DNA of 64,000 bases from Roseateles aquatilis (GCF_002205645.1 NZ_NIOF01000003.1:62001-126000), one strand, 5' to 3'. Positions 9,230 through 18,064 are shown, counted from the first letter of the stretch. Notes: a model not told the origin generated them from the letters alone. Made by a program: numbers and translations.

Positions 9230-10132
9230 TCATTTCACGGCCTTCTGTGCGTCCAAAGTCCTTTTCAACGACTGCGCCAGCTCCGCCGCTTTGCCTTTGC
9301 CCCAGTAGTGCAGAAAGACGTAGCGCGGCTCCTCGTGCGTCATGTGGTTGTGGATCGCCACGATGTTGATTCCTTCTCGCCGCAACACCTTGAGTACGGT
9401 CTGGAGTTCCTCCTCACGCATCGCGAAGTCACCGTCCACCACGGCCCGCTCGTCGGTCCCTGCAAACGCAGCCCAGGTGTTGACGCCCATCTCATTGCCG
9501 ACGGGTGTGCCGTACATCTTCGCCTCGCGCCCGAAGCTCACCTTGACCATGCCGTCCTTCACTTGCGGCTTGGCGCCGAGGATTTCCTCGATGCGCGCCG
9601 CGGTGATGCTGCTGGGCGTGGGAATGCTGCCGCCAAAGGCCTTTGCGGGTTTGGGTTGGCTTGCTCGCACCTGCGCGACCCGGTCATACACAGCCTTGAC
9701 CCCTGTGGCCAGTTGCCGCGCATCGCCCATCCCGCCGATGTGCATGAAGTAAACCTTGGGCTGGTCGAAGAAGAAGTGGTTGTGCAGCGCCGTCACTTCC
9801 AGGCCGGCTTCAAGAGCGGCGCTCATGGCCGGATTGACCTCGTCCTCGAACAGCACCGTGTCGCCCATCATCATCGTGCTGCCGCCCATCGGCGTGAATG
9901 CAGCCCACGATGTCAGGCCCATGAAGGGGGGCATCGTCCAGCGATCCACGCTGATCTTCACGTCATCGCGCGGCTTGCTGACCTTGAAGACGTTCTCGGT
10001 CTTGTTGTAGTTGCCCTTGAGTCCCGTCACGGACTCGATCGTTGCCGTGTCGACCGTCGGTCCGGCCGCAACGGCCATTTGCATGCAGACTGCTGTTGCT
10101 GCGGCGAAAAGGATTCGGGTTTTACGGGTCAT
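9230..10132 (-). CDS. Exported DUF1259 (LppY/LpqO-like) protein
   Basis: A 300-residue secreted protein with a signal peptide (residues 1-22, ending AVAAG). It contains two tandem DUF1259 repeats, seen as paired ALHNHFFFDQPKVYFMHIGG and AIHNHMTHEEPRYVFLHYWG motifs rich in histidine. The His clusters suggest metal binding, but no activity is established for the family. The start has an excellent ribosome-binding site (AGGAGGTAAT). DUF1259 genes are recurrent members of chromate operons, consistent with its place between the superoxide dismutase and the ChrB-C gene. Confidence 0.87.
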   Translation of the reverse strand: MTRKTRILFAAATAVCMQMAVAAGPTVDTATIESVTGLKGNYNKTENVFKVSKPRDDVKISVDRWTMPPFMGLTSWAAFTPMGGSTMMMGDTVLFEDEVNPAMSAALEAGLEVTALHNHFFFDQPKVYFMHIGGMGDARQLATGVKAVYDRVAQVRASQPKPAKAFGGSIPTPSSITAARIEEILGAKPQVKDGMVKVSFGREAKMYGTPVGNEMGVNTWAAFAGTDERAVVDGDFAMREEELQTVLKVLRREGINIVAIHNHMTHEEPRYVFLHYWGKGKAAELAQSLKRTLDAQKAVK

Positions 10133-10254
10133 ATTACCTCCTGGTGGGGATAAACGATCAACACATCGTTCCGGGCGCCTCCCTCCCGCAGCAGGATTGA
10201 ACGTACTGGCGAGTTCGGATTTCGGGGTTTCGGGTTTGATGGTGCGGTCCATGT

Positions 10255-10848
10255 TCAGGCTCCCAATCGGGTGAAAGCCGCTTCGGCGGTGGTCCAGGAC
10301 AGGTTTTGCATGAAGGCGTCCACGTAAGCCCCGGCCTTGGCGCCGAAGTCCATGTGGTAGCTGTGCTCGTACATGTCGAGGGCGATCAGCGGCGTGGCGC
10401 CGGGCAGGTTGTGGGCGTGGTCGGCGGCCCAGGCGTTCACGAGACGCCCCCGGCGCGGACTCCACACCAACAGGGTCCAGCCGGAGCCGCCGCCCTGGGC
10501 CTTGCCCATGGCCGTGAATTGGGCGCGCCAGGCGTCCATGGAGCCGAAATCGCGCACGATGGCCGCCTTCAGCGTCCCGCCAGGGTCGCCTCCCGCGCCA
10601 CCGAGGGAATCGAAGTACACCTCGTGCAGGATCATGGAACCGCTGGCGATCATCTCCTCGCGCTTGAGGCCGTTGATCTCGAACACCGGCGCCGCTCCCC
10701 AGTTCAATTGCGCCAGCTCTTGCTCGATGGCGTTGAGACGCTTGACAGCGCCGCCGTAGTTGTTCTCCCAATGGCTGACGATGAGTTTCTCAGACAGGCC
10801 GGTGAGTTTGGCCGGATCGCATGAAAGGGACTTCAGTTCGTAAGGCAT
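10255..10848 (-). CDS. chrC: Fe/Mn-type superoxide dismutase of the chromate operon
   Basis: A 197-residue superoxide dismutase, expected to remove superoxide made when Cr(VI) is reduced in the cytoplasm. The four metal ligands are visible: His26 (SHWENNYGG), His75 (ILHEVYFD), Asp158 and His162 (LDMYEHSYH). There is no signal peptide. It follows chrA after a 59-base gap, giving the order chrB-chrA-chrC known from plasmid and transposon chromate operons; the symbol follows that convention. The start MPYELK aligns with other members of the family. Confidence 0.92.
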   Translation of the reverse strand: MPYELKSLSCDPAKLTGLSEKLIVSHWENNYGGAVKRLNAIEQELAQLNWGAAPVFEINGLKREEMIASGSMILHEVYFDSLGGAGGDPGGTLKAAIVRDFGSMDAWRAQFTAMGKAQGGGSGWTLLVWSPRRGRLVNAWAADHAHNLPGATPLIALDMYEHSYHMDFGAKAGAYVDAFMQNLSWTTAEAAFTRLGA

Positions 10849-10907
10849 CTTGGCTTCCTCAGCAAGGTGGATCGGAAACGGCGCGACGAAGGCTGACTCG
10901 ATCAGGT

Positions 10908-12140
10908 TCAGCCTTGGCCCGGAAACACCAGCCACCCCGCCAGTCCCGCCGCGAGGATCACGACGACGACGTTGAGCTTGTTCTTCCAGACATAAAGGAA
11001 TGCCAGGGCCGCGGCGAAGATCGACATGCCCGCCGTCAGCGATGGCACGCGTTCGGCAGTGACCCGCGCCAAGTCGATTGTGGTTGCGCCGATCAGGCCG
11101 ACTACCCCAGCCGCGACGCCGTCCAGAAAGGCGTGTAGCCGTTTGTTCTCCACGACCGCCTCCAGCCGGTCGTAGAAAATCAGCGAGAACGCAAAGGCCG
11201 GAAGAAACACACCCACCGTCATGGCCACCGCCCCGATCGGCCCCCCCGCCACATAGCCGACGAACGTGGCGAAGATGATGAGCGGTGCCGGCAGCACACC
11301 GGACAGCGCCAGGCCGTCCAGGAACTGCCCATCCGTCATCCACCCGCGCCCGACGGCGTCGTTGCGAACGAACGGAATCGCTGTGTAGGCGCCGCCGAAG
11401 GTGAGCAAGCCGGCCTTGAGGCCTGAGGCGAAGATGAGCAACACCGAGGCTTGGCCCCGAACGACCGTTTCCACCAGCTTTGCTGTTGGCTCAGCCCAAA
11501 ATGCCATGGCCGTGGCCAGCGCCACCGCTGCCAGCGTCACTAGCAGTGCTGAGGCCCGATGCTTGAGCACGAGCAGGGCGTACACAAGCCCACCCACGGG
11601 CAGGGTGATCCAAAAGTCGACACGAACTATGGCTGCCAGCGCGCAAACGATGGCAATGGCCCACAACCAGCGATCGAGCAGGATGTGCTCGCCGATGCGG
11701 TGCACGGCGCGCACGATCAGGGCGATCACGGCCGCCTGTACGCCAAGGAACGCAGCGCCCAGCGCGGTACCCACGATGTCAATCTGGAAGTACAACCAGG
11801 ACAGCGCGAACATCAGCAAGAATCCGGGAAGCATGAACCCGAGTCCCGCCAGCATGCCACCCAGCCGCCCTTTCGCTCGGATGCCCAAATGAACGCATAA
11901 TTCGTGGGCTTCGGGTCCGGGCAGCACCTGCATCACCGCAAGCAGCTTGTTGAAGCGTTTGACGGAGATCCAGCGTTCCTCGTCCACGAGCTCGCGGCGC
12001 AACATGCCGATCTGAGCCACAGGCCCGCCCCATGCGAGCAAGCCGAACTTGAGGAAGCGAACGAAGAGCTGCAGGTAGCTCATCGCTGGAGGGACGGCTT
12101 CAGTCGTGGCATCCGTCTGAGGACGGGTCAGGGTGTTCAC
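10908..12140 (-). CDS. chrA: Chromate efflux transporter ChrA (long, two-domain CHR family)
   Basis: A 410-residue inner-membrane chromate exporter with two homologous CHR halves. The N-terminal one has AWGGPVAQIGMLRRELV and VMQVLPGPEAHELCVHLG; the second has LTFGGAYTAIPFVRNDAV and LALSGVLPAPLIIFATFVG. About ten membrane segments are present. I place the start at the GTG at 12140 because it overlaps the chrB stop (GTGA) and sits behind GAGGA; an ATG at 12173 would add 11 residues. Coupled expression with the regulator/sensor chrB is implied. Confidence 0.94.
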   Translation of the reverse strand: MNTLTRPQTDATTEAVPPAMSYLQLFVRFLKFGLLAWGGPVAQIGMLRRELVDEERWISVKRFNKLLAVMQVLPGPEAHELCVHLGIRAKGRLGGMLAGLGFMLPGFLLMFALSWLYFQIDIVGTALGAAFLGVQAAVIALIVRAVHRIGEHILLDRWLWAIAIVCALAAIVRVDFWITLPVGGLVYALLVLKHRASALLVTLAAVALATAMAFWAEPTAKLVETVVRGQASVLLIFASGLKAGLLTFGGAYTAIPFVRNDAVGRGWMTDGQFLDGLALSGVLPAPLIIFATFVGYVAGGPIGAVAMTVGVFLPAFAFSLIFYDRLEAVVENKRLHAFLDGVAAGVVGLIGATTIDLARVTAERVPSLTAGMSIFAAALAFLYVWKNKLNVVVVILAAGLAGWLVFPGQG

Positions 12141-13081
12141 GTTATTTTTTCCTCGTAACTCTTCAACAGCCAATCAAAAACTTCGCACGCGCGAACAAGC
12201 AGCGCGTCGTCGTCGGATTCGGATGCCCTCAGGCCCGCGAGCAGCTGTTCGATGCCCGGCGCTTCCGGTACCGGCAGTCCGCCCACGTCCAGGCAATGCA
12301 CCACTTCGCCCAGGCGCGTCAGCGCCCGGTCGTCCTCCAGGCCAAAACTCGCCAGCAGCGTCTCGAAGGTGACCTTGGTACCGACGTGGCTGAACGTCGC
12401 ACCGTCGAAATCGAAGCCGAGCCAATCGGCTTTGCAGTCGGCGGGACTCGTCAGCCAGACGATGCGGGCCTTCGGGTCGATAAACCGGCGGATCAGCCAG
12501 GCCGAGGCGAGCCGGTCGACCCACGGACGGGCCCGCGTGGCCCAGACACGGCCCCGATAGTCGGCCCGCTCCAGTCGCGGAATGTCAGCCTGCCGAGGGG
12601 TCGGCTCGTCGGGAGAAAGCCGGCGGGTGAGCGCGTCGCGCAGGTCGTCGAGCAGGCTCAAGGTCTGCCGCTGCGCCTCGCCGGGGAAGAAGTCGATGCG
12701 CGCCACCTGCTCGAAGCGGCGCACGAGCGGCTGGAGCTTACGCGCGGCGGCTGCGCCGTCCAGGGATGCCAGGCTCCGTCCGAGCCCTTTGATCTCCTCG
12801 ACGATGCCCGCGTACTCCTCGCCCCGGTCGAACAGGGCGCGCAGCGCGGCTTCCTGAGCTTCGTCACACCCCGACAGTCGATAGACCTCGCCGCTGCCCC
12901 CGGCCTCGACCGACTGCGCCGCCACTTCGTCCAGCGCCGTAGCGCTATCGGCCGAGTCGGGCAGCAGATAGACCCCATCGCGCAGCGTCGCGCAGCCCAG
13001 CGCCTTGACGGAGCGCCAGACGCGCATGCGGCCGGTCGATGCCTTGGTGGGCAGGCTGATGAACAGCGCGAGAAAGCTCAA
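12137..13081 (-). CDS. chrB: ChrB, chromate-responsive regulator/sensor
   Basis: A 314-residue two-domain ChrB. The N-terminal part (about 1-150) begins FLALFISLPTKASTGRMRVWRSVKALG, the putative DNA-binding region. The C-terminal ChrB-C domain (about 175-310) has RPWVDRLASAWLIRRFIDPKARIVWL and LDVGGLPVPEAPGIEQLL. In studied systems ChrB represses or tunes the chr promoter and responds to chromate. It is the first gene of the block, followed without a gap by chrA. A plausible promoter lies about 40-65 bases upstream. Confidence 0.92.
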   Translation of the reverse strand: MSFLALFISLPTKASTGRMRVWRSVKALGCATLRDGVYLLPDSADSATALDEVAAQSVEAGGSGEVYRLSGCDEAQEAALRALFDRGEEYAGIVEEIKGLGRSLASLDGAAAARKLQPLVRRFEQVARIDFFPGEAQRQTLSLLDDLRDALTRRLSPDEPTPRQADIPRLERADYRGRVWATRARPWVDRLASAWLIRRFIDPKARIVWLTSPADCKADWLGFDFDGATFSHVGTKVTFETLLASFGLEDDRALTRLGEVVHCLDVGGLPVPEAPGIEQLLAGLRASESDDDALLVRACEVFDWLLKSYEEKIT

Positions 13082-13118
13082 GCACGGACTCCTTTATCGC
13101 CAAGGGGTGGGTAATGAG

Positions 13119-13148
13119 TTATATATCTTACTGCATGTTATAGATCAA
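13119..13148 (-). promoter_or_regulatory. Putative chr operon promoter
   Basis: Read on the minus strand, TTGATC (13148-13143) and ATATAA (13124-13119) are spaced by 18 bases, about 40 bases before the chrB start, in an AT-rich patch unlike its GC-rich flanks. This would drive the whole chr block and is the likely ChrB target. No experimentally known operator could be matched. Confidence 0.5.
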
Positions 13149-13182
13149 ACGAAATCTACGAAGTTGCGTAGCGAGTCCGTCG

Positions 13183-13326
13183 GATCTGATCCCAAATCGC
13201 ATGGTGCCCGCCGATGCGCCGACCAGCCTTATCAAGGAACGCTGGGAGAAGCTGGTGATGGCCGATGCTGGCATTGACCGGCACTACTACGGCCGCGCTT
13301 TTTTGTTTTCTGAAACGCTCCCCTGA
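13183..13326 (+). pseudogene. Tn3-family transposase (TnpA) fragment
   Basis: A short plus-strand frame reads MVPADAPTSLIKERWEKLV then MADAGIDRHYY and ends at a stop at 13324. This corresponds to part of the N-terminal region of Tn3-family TnpA, where VPADAPTSF, KRWEKLV and GIDRRYYE are conserved landmarks. The rest of the roughly 980-residue protein is missing. It lies directly upstream of chrB in the opposite direction and is most simply the scar of the transposon that delivered the chromate operon. Confidence 0.7.
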
Positions 13327-13360
13327 AATAGCGACTGCGGCAACGACCGAAGACAAGAAT

Positions 13361-13380
13361 TCGGCCCCCGAAGGGGCCGA
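13361..13380 (-). terminator. Hairpin after the helicase gene
   Basis: A perfect 8-bp stem (TCGGCCCC/GGGGCCGA) with a four-base loop, 18 bases after the helicase stop. The following minus-strand sequence is only moderately T-rich, so termination may be partial. It would separate the helicase transcription unit from the chr block. Confidence 0.55.
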
Positions 13381-13397
13381 TCAAGAGGGAAACAATC

Positions 13398-15683
13398 TCA
13401 ATGCACCAACTGCCGCGCCAACGCCACCTCCACCGAGTCGCCATCCTGGTTCAGGACATCGAGCCCTGATTCGGGCACGTCGCCGGAGGTGGATTGCGAC
13501 ACCATGATCTTCTTGGCCATCAGCCCCAGGCAGGTCATCTGCGAGGAGTTGGCGTAGCCGAGGTAGATCACCTTGACCGACTGCTTCTGACCGATACGCC
13601 ATGAACGGCGTGCGGCCTGCTGCAGCGAATACACGTTGTAGCCCGACTGCATGAACACGATCGTCGGGAACTCCAACAGGTCCAGGCCGGTTTTCACCAG
13701 CTCTGGATTGGTGACGAGCACGTCGATACCGCGGTCCAGCTGCTCGGCGATCCAGTCTTCCCGGCGGGAGGCATCCACGCTCGCGCGCAGTACCGCCACC
13801 TTGAAGCCTTCCTGCTCCAGCAGCACCTTCAGGCGCGACGTGGTGTCGCGCGTGCCGGTGTAGACCGTATAGACCAGGGTCTTGCGACCTTCTGCTTTCT
13901 CCTGCTTGCAGATATCAATCAGCTCGCGCTCCTTGGGCATCACCTCCAGCTCGTTGAACTGAGCCGGGACGAAGGCCAGGGTGTTGCGCGTGCGTGGATG
14001 CACCACCGTCTCCGACCGGAAGCAGCAATCCGGCCAGGCCAGCAGCACGTTGAGGACCACACCCAGCAGCGTCGTGTCGCGCTTCGCCAGGGCCTGCTTC
14101 AGCTCCGCGGTCAGCCGTCCCGCCAGATCGCGATAGGCCGCGGATTGCGCCGTGTCCATCGTGACCTCACGGAACTCCTCGTCGTAGGGCGGCAGCACGT
14201 TGCCGCCGATGTCCTTCAACTTGAGGAAGACGGTGAACGGCAGAACGCAACGCAGCACGCCCTTCGGACCGAAGCCCGGCGCCTTGACCGTGCGCACCGA
14301 TACTTTGGTGCCCTTGGCGGTCTTGTGCGCCGTGCCCGTGCTCTCGGAGTAGATGTCCTTGAGCACGCCGTGATCGCGCATGAACGCCATCGCGGCCGAC
14401 GTCATGGAACCTTGCTTGGTCGGCCGGTAGCCGTCTTCGATCATCCGCCCAGGCAGGGCGCGGAACAGCAGGTGGAACAGGTCGTCGCCGTAGCCGCCCA
14501 TCAGCGTGCCGGTGAGCAGCAGCGTCTTGCGCGCCTTGGCCGCCAACACCCCCATGGCCTGGCCCTGTGCGGAGCCGCCGTTCTTGTACTCGTGCGCCTC
14601 GTCGGCGATGAGCAGGTCGAACGCGCCTTGGGGAAGCTGCCTCTTGATGAACTCGGACGGCTGGTAGCCGCCCTCGCCGAAGCCGAACTCCATGTTGGCC
14701 ATCGCACGTTCCATGCGATGGGCTTGCCGGTCCGAGAAGACCAGCTCGCCGTTGCCATCCATCAGGTTGATGAACTCATGGATGTTGTCCCCGAGCATCG
14801 ACGCGAGAAAGGCGTCACCGAACTTCTGCATCAGCTTCTGCGCGGTGACTTCGCCAATCGTGGGAATACGCTTCAGCGCCTTGAGCACGGTCGAGGACTG
14901 GTCACTGGCGGACAAGCCCCTGGGACGGATCAGCGTCCACAGCGGTGCGGCGCAATGGCTGCACTTGCGGCGGCTCTCTTCGGCTTCGAGTTCGACCGGG
15001 TTGATGGGCTCGCCGTCGAGGTCGGTGATGATGTGGCCGCAGTCCGGGCACGCCGCCACGTCGCCGTGGGGCGTGCGCCGCCGGGTGAAGACGGGCTTCC
15101 AGTGGAACCCCATCCGCATCCGCACGCGGCCCAGGACGAAGAACTCCTGACCCTGCGCCGGTACACCCAACTGCTCGCGCAGCTTCAGCAGCTTGACCAG
15201 CGTGTCCGGGCCGTTGAGCACCCAGACCTTGGCGCCGGCCACCGTCTCCTGGATTTCCCGCCGCCACTTGTAGACCAGATGCGGCGGAGAAAGAACCAAG
15301 GTTCGGCGGTAGCCTTCGGCGTTGAGCACGGCGGCGGTGGCAATACCCACCGTCGTCTTGCCGCATCCCATCTCGCCATTGACGATCGCGGCGCGTTCAC
15401 CGCTATCGACCAGCAGCTCGGTGACGGCATGGACCACATCGGCTTGCGCCTGGAACAGCTTGCGCTTGAGGGCTGCGAGGATGAGTTGCCGATGTACCCG
15501 CACCTGGCCGGTGTAGACCGGGGGATTGGCACGGTTGAGCGAGTCGAGCAGCTCGTCGCCGAACTCCGACACGAAGTCGGTCAGGCTGATGGCGAGCGGA
15601 GAAGATGCGGCTTCGAGCAGGTCGCCCTGCACGGGCGAGGCATCGGAAACAGCCGCGGGAACAGTTTCGAGATCAAGTGACAT
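13398..15683 (-). CDS. SNF2/DEAH-type helicase of the ICE accessory region
   Basis: A 761-residue superfamily 2 helicase. Walker A GEMGCGKTT is at residues 103-111, the DEAH box (IADEAHEY) at 361-364, LLLTGTLMGG near 386-395 as motif III, and VTNPELVKTGLDLLEF and QQAARRSWRIGQ as motifs V and VI of the C-terminal helicase lobe. The last of these is typical of SNF2-like proteins. A four-cysteine zinc site (C212, C215, C241, C244) interrupts lobe 1. Homologues are conserved in ICEclc-type elements next to the methyltransferase-like gene; a role in ICE DNA processing or replication is inferred. Start at the ATG at 15683, behind a hairpin leader. Confidence 0.88.
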   Translation of the reverse strand: MSLDLETVPAAVSDASPVQGDLLEAASSPLAISLTDFVSEFGDELLDSLNRANPPVYTGQVRVHRQLILAALKRKLFQAQADVVHAVTELLVDSGERAAIVNGEMGCGKTTVGIATAAVLNAEGYRRTLVLSPPHLVYKWRREIQETVAGAKVWVLNGPDTLVKLLKLREQLGVPAQGQEFFVLGRVRMRMGFHWKPVFTRRRTPHGDVAACPDCGHIITDLDGEPINPVELEAEESRRKCSHCAAPLWTLIRPRGLSASDQSSTVLKALKRIPTIGEVTAQKLMQKFGDAFLASMLGDNIHEFINLMDGNGELVFSDRQAHRMERAMANMEFGFGEGGYQPSEFIKRQLPQGAFDLLIADEAHEYKNGGSAQGQAMGVLAAKARKTLLLTGTLMGGYGDDLFHLLFRALPGRMIEDGYRPTKQGSMTSAAMAFMRDHGVLKDIYSESTGTAHKTAKGTKVSVRTVKAPGFGPKGVLRCVLPFTVFLKLKDIGGNVLPPYDEEFREVTMDTAQSAAYRDLAGRLTAELKQALAKRDTTLLGVVLNVLLAWPDCCFRSETVVHPRTRNTLAFVPAQFNELEVMPKERELIDICKQEKAEGRKTLVYTVYTGTRDTTSRLKVLLEQEGFKVAVLRASVDASRREDWIAEQLDRGIDVLVTNPELVKTGLDLLEFPTIVFMQSGYNVYSLQQAARRSWRIGQKQSVKVIYLGYANSSQMTCLGLMAKKIMVSQSTSGDVPESGLDVLNQDGDSVEVALARQLVH

Positions 15684-15698
15684 GGTGATGCTCCAATG

Positions 15699-15751
15699 AA
15701 AATGGGGCATGCACCGCCCCCTGCGGGGCGATGGCATGCCCCAGGGGTGGG
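15699..15751 (-). promoter_or_regulatory. GC-hairpin leader before the helicase gene
   Basis: On the minus strand CCCACCC is followed by a long hairpin: outer stem GGGGCATGC/GCATGCCCC and inner stem CGCCCC/GGGGCG, then ATTTTC and the ribosome-binding region. One of about eleven similar leaders in this part of the ICE. Confidence 0.6.
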
Positions 15752-15783
15752 AAGAGAAAGACGGCCGAGCCGTCAGAGGACGA

Positions 15784-16086
15784 TCAGTACTCGGATGGCA
15801 GCAGCAGCGTGGTGACGCTGCGGTCCCACTCGGTGATGATCCAGAGCTTCAAGGTCGGCGTGACCTGGTAGGACGAGAACAAGCGGTCTCCGGACTTCAA
15901 TGCAGCGTCGTTGGAACGCCGGTCGCAGTCATCGAGATCGCCCCAGTCGCAACGCAGGTGGCGGCGCAGATAAGGCACCGGATTGAACTGACCCTGCTGG
16001 ACCAGATCGTTGATGCCGGCGGTCATGACCACTTGTCCGGATGGGAACCGTGGTTGCGAGACGAGATTGAGAACAGCGAGTGCCAT
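15784..16086 (-). CDS. Conserved ICE/plasmid-related small protein, unknown function
   Basis: A 100-residue soluble protein beginning MALAVLNLVSQPRFPSGQVV and ending SVTTLLLPSEY. I recognise it as a conserved gene beside the helicase in ICEs of this family, usually labelled plasmid-related protein. It contains no catalytic motif that I can see. The ATG at 16086 has a good ribosome-binding site (AAGGAGA). It lies between two hairpin leaders and belongs to the leftward accessory gene run. Confidence 0.75.
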   Translation of the reverse strand: MALAVLNLVSQPRFPSGQVVMTAGINDLVQQGQFNPVPYLRRHLRCDWGDLDDCDRRSNDAALKSGDRLFSSYQVTPTLKLWIITEWDRSVTTLLLPSEY

Positions 16087-16104
16087 GGTGATTTCTCCTT
16101 CAGA

Positions 16105-16156
16105 AAGAAAAAGAGGCCACGGCACCCCATCGGGGCGACATGACCCCGGTGGGTGG
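16105..16156 (-). promoter_or_regulatory. GC-hairpin leader before the 100-residue gene
   Basis: Minus strand: CCACCCACCGGGG, then GCCCCGATGGGG, then GGCCTCTTTTTC ahead of the ribosome-binding site. It is closely similar to the leader at 18815-18859, which shares CCACCC, CCGGGGT, CCCCGATGGGG and CTTTTTC in the same order. Confidence 0.6.
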
Positions 16157-16204
16157 ACAAAGAAGGCGGCGAAGCGCTGGCAGCTTGCCGTCAGGGAACA
16201 ACGA

Positions 16205-17314
16205 TCAGCGGATGATTAGCACCTCGCCCCGCGTGGCGGAGCCCGGTGTCATGTCCCAGGCACGGATGACCGGCACGAACTTGTCGGTGAGGATGCGTGT
16301 CTCGGCCACGGAGCCGTCGTCGCGTTCGGTGTATTCCGTCTGGAGAGTCTTCTCCTTATGGGTATCACCTTTCACGACGAGCGTTCTGCCGCTCTTCGAG
16401 GTCACGACGCCCGAGATCGCGCCCGCGGCCAAGGCCAGAGCGAGATGCCAGTGGGACAAGGCCCGCGCCGGTGGACGCAGCGACTGCTGCGCGGCCCCCA
16501 GGTGGGTGTCGAGCGACGGCCATAGCCCCTGCAGTCGGCCGACTTCATCGGCGAACTGCTCAGGCTCCATCGTCACGCGATAGAAGTGCTCCGGCTCCGC
16601 GGGAGACACTGGGACGGTGTACTGCAGGAACGGCCATTCCACTGGCAGTTCCTCGGCCTCAGCATCGCCTTGCCCGATCTGCAACAGCAGCCCGCGCACG
16701 GCTTTGGCCGAGTCCGACGCCTGGTCGCGCTGGCGAGCCCGCCGACCGAAGATCACCACCTGCTTGAACTGCGCCTCTACCGCACGGTAGATCCGCAGGT
16801 CTGCGAAATGGCGCGTCAGCCATCCGACCAGCTCCGGATCGAGCACGTAGGACGGCACGATGAAGATCAGCACACCGCCGTATTGCAGCAGCGGCAGGCT
16901 GCGCTGATAGAACAACTTCTCCAGCCTGGCACGACCTTGGCCCTGATAGCCGATGTTGCCGTTGACGTCCTTGGAGAGGTCGCCATACGGCGGGTTCAGC
17001 CACAACAGGCCGAAGCTCTGCCGGCTGATCAGCGAGTCCATCAGGTCGCCGTGGAGGCAACGATCGACCAGTTGCCGGGCGTGGCGGGCACGCTCGGCGT
17101 CGTACTCGACGGCATAAGCCGAAACCTGCTCGCGCCCGAGGGCGTGCGCAGCTTCGGCAATCGCCACGCCTTCGCCGGCGCAGGGATCGAGGATGGAGAG
17201 CGGGCCAGAGGCTGGCGCCAGTGCGGACAACGCCCGTTCCAATGTGGGCTCATCGGTCGGGAAATAGCCGTTTTTGATGAAGTTGCGCGCAAGGCGCGGG
17301 AACATGAGAGCCAT
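16205..17314 (-). CDS. DUF6094-type protein with an adenine-methyltransferase fold
   Basis: A 369-residue protein whose N-terminal two-thirds look like an N6-adenine/RNA methylase: the SAM-binding loop ILDPCAGEGVAIAEA at about 41-55 and the catalytic-type motif LWLNPPYGD at 105-113. There is no attached target-recognition domain of a restriction system and no nuclease partner nearby. It is a standard ICE gene beside the helicase; it may protect or modify ICE DNA, which is inference. The ATG at 17314 has a strong ribosome-binding site (CAGGAGG). Confidence 0.85.
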   Translation of the reverse strand: MALMFPRLARNFIKNGYFPTDEPTLERALSALAPASGPLSILDPCAGEGVAIAEAAHALGREQVSAYAVEYDAERARHARQLVDRCLHGDLMDSLISRQSFGLLWLNPPYGDLSKDVNGNIGYQGQGRARLEKLFYQRSLPLLQYGGVLIFIVPSYVLDPELVGWLTRHFADLRIYRAVEAQFKQVVIFGRRARQRDQASDSAKAVRGLLLQIGQGDAEAEELPVEWPFLQYTVPVSPAEPEHFYRVTMEPEQFADEVGRLQGLWPSLDTHLGAAQQSLRPPARALSHWHLALALAAGAISGVVTSKSGRTLVVKGDTHKEKTLQTEYTERDDGSVAETRILTDKFVPVIRAWDMTPGSATRGEVLIIR

Positions 17315-17348
17315 AAGAACCTCCTGAAAGGAAGTGGGATGAAGGAAG

Positions 17349-17375
17349 ACGGGCACGCGCGCCGCGCATGCCCGT
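17349..17375 (-). promoter_or_regulatory. GC-hairpin leader before the DUF6094-type gene
   Basis: Minus strand hairpin ACGGGCA...GCGC / GCGC...TGCCCGT, followed by CTTCCTTCATCCC and the ribosome-binding site. It lacks the CCACCC box of its relatives but holds the same place between stop and next start. Confidence 0.5.
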
Positions 17376-17388
17376 ACATGGAGATGAC

Positions 17389-18039
17389 TCAGGCCACGCG
17401 CCGAAGCGGTGCGCCGGAAGCCAGCTCGTACCGCGACGCCCCGAGGGTGCCGTTGCGAATCAGGTCACCCAGCGCGGTGGTCAGCGCCGGGACGTCGATC
17501 GCCAGCCGATGACCTTCCAACGCGCCGATGGCGGATGGCAGGCGGCTCAGCATCGCGCGGGCTTGCAGCAGTTCCAGCACGGTGTCGCGCCAGTGATCGA
17601 GCAACGGCAGTGGGCAGGTGTCCTGCACCAGCGTCCACAGCCGATCGGTGCGATGCGATGAATCCCTGGGCAGCAGGGCCAGCGCGCCGGCGTTGGCCTT
17701 GTCGGGCTTCACGCAGCGGCGGTCGAACAACCACAGGTTGACCATGGAACCGAACAGCGTGCGCCGGAAGACGCGCGTGGAGCGTTTCTCCAGGTTCTCG
17801 ACGTTGCCGACGAAGACCGGGATCGATCCGCCCTGTTCGGTGATGACGTGGAACTGGTCCAGCCCCTGTTCGTCGCGCCCGAGGGTCAGACGTGCCAGGA
17901 ACTCCTGGATGGCTGTGTCGCGCGCCCAGATGGAAAGGAACACGAGATTGCCCTGTTCGTCGCCGACGCAGCCATCGGCCATCAGGTCGGGGCATTCGTC
18001 GATGCGGTAGAGCGGCTTGGGATCGGAGTGTGCAGGCAT
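17389..18039 (-). CDS. Conserved ICE protein of unknown function (216 aa)
   Basis: A soluble protein starting MPAHSDPKPLYRIDECPDLMADGCVG with a region DEQGNLVFLSIWARDTAIQEFL (about 28-50) and a Leu-rich C-terminal half. No signal peptide, membrane segment or known catalytic motif is visible. It lies in the leftward accessory series between the methyltransferase-like gene and an 86-residue gene, each behind its own hairpin leader. I do not recognise its function. Confidence 0.7.
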   Translation of the reverse strand: MPAHSDPKPLYRIDECPDLMADGCVGDEQGNLVFLSIWARDTAIQEFLARLTLGRDEQGLDQFHVITEQGGSIPVFVGNVENLEKRSTRVFRRTLFGSMVNLWLFDRRCVKPDKANAGALALLPRDSSHRTDRLWTLVQDTCPLPLLDHWRDTVLELLQARAMLSRLPSAIGALEGHRLAIDVPALTTALGDLIRNGTLGASRYELASGAPLRRVA

Positions 18040-18064
18040 GGTGATGTCCTCTTGGATAAAGGAA

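Noticed and set aside
13364-13380. CRISPR-like or attC-like dyad near 13370
   Set aside because: Single hairpin, no repeat-spacer array anywhere in the window; fits a terminator.
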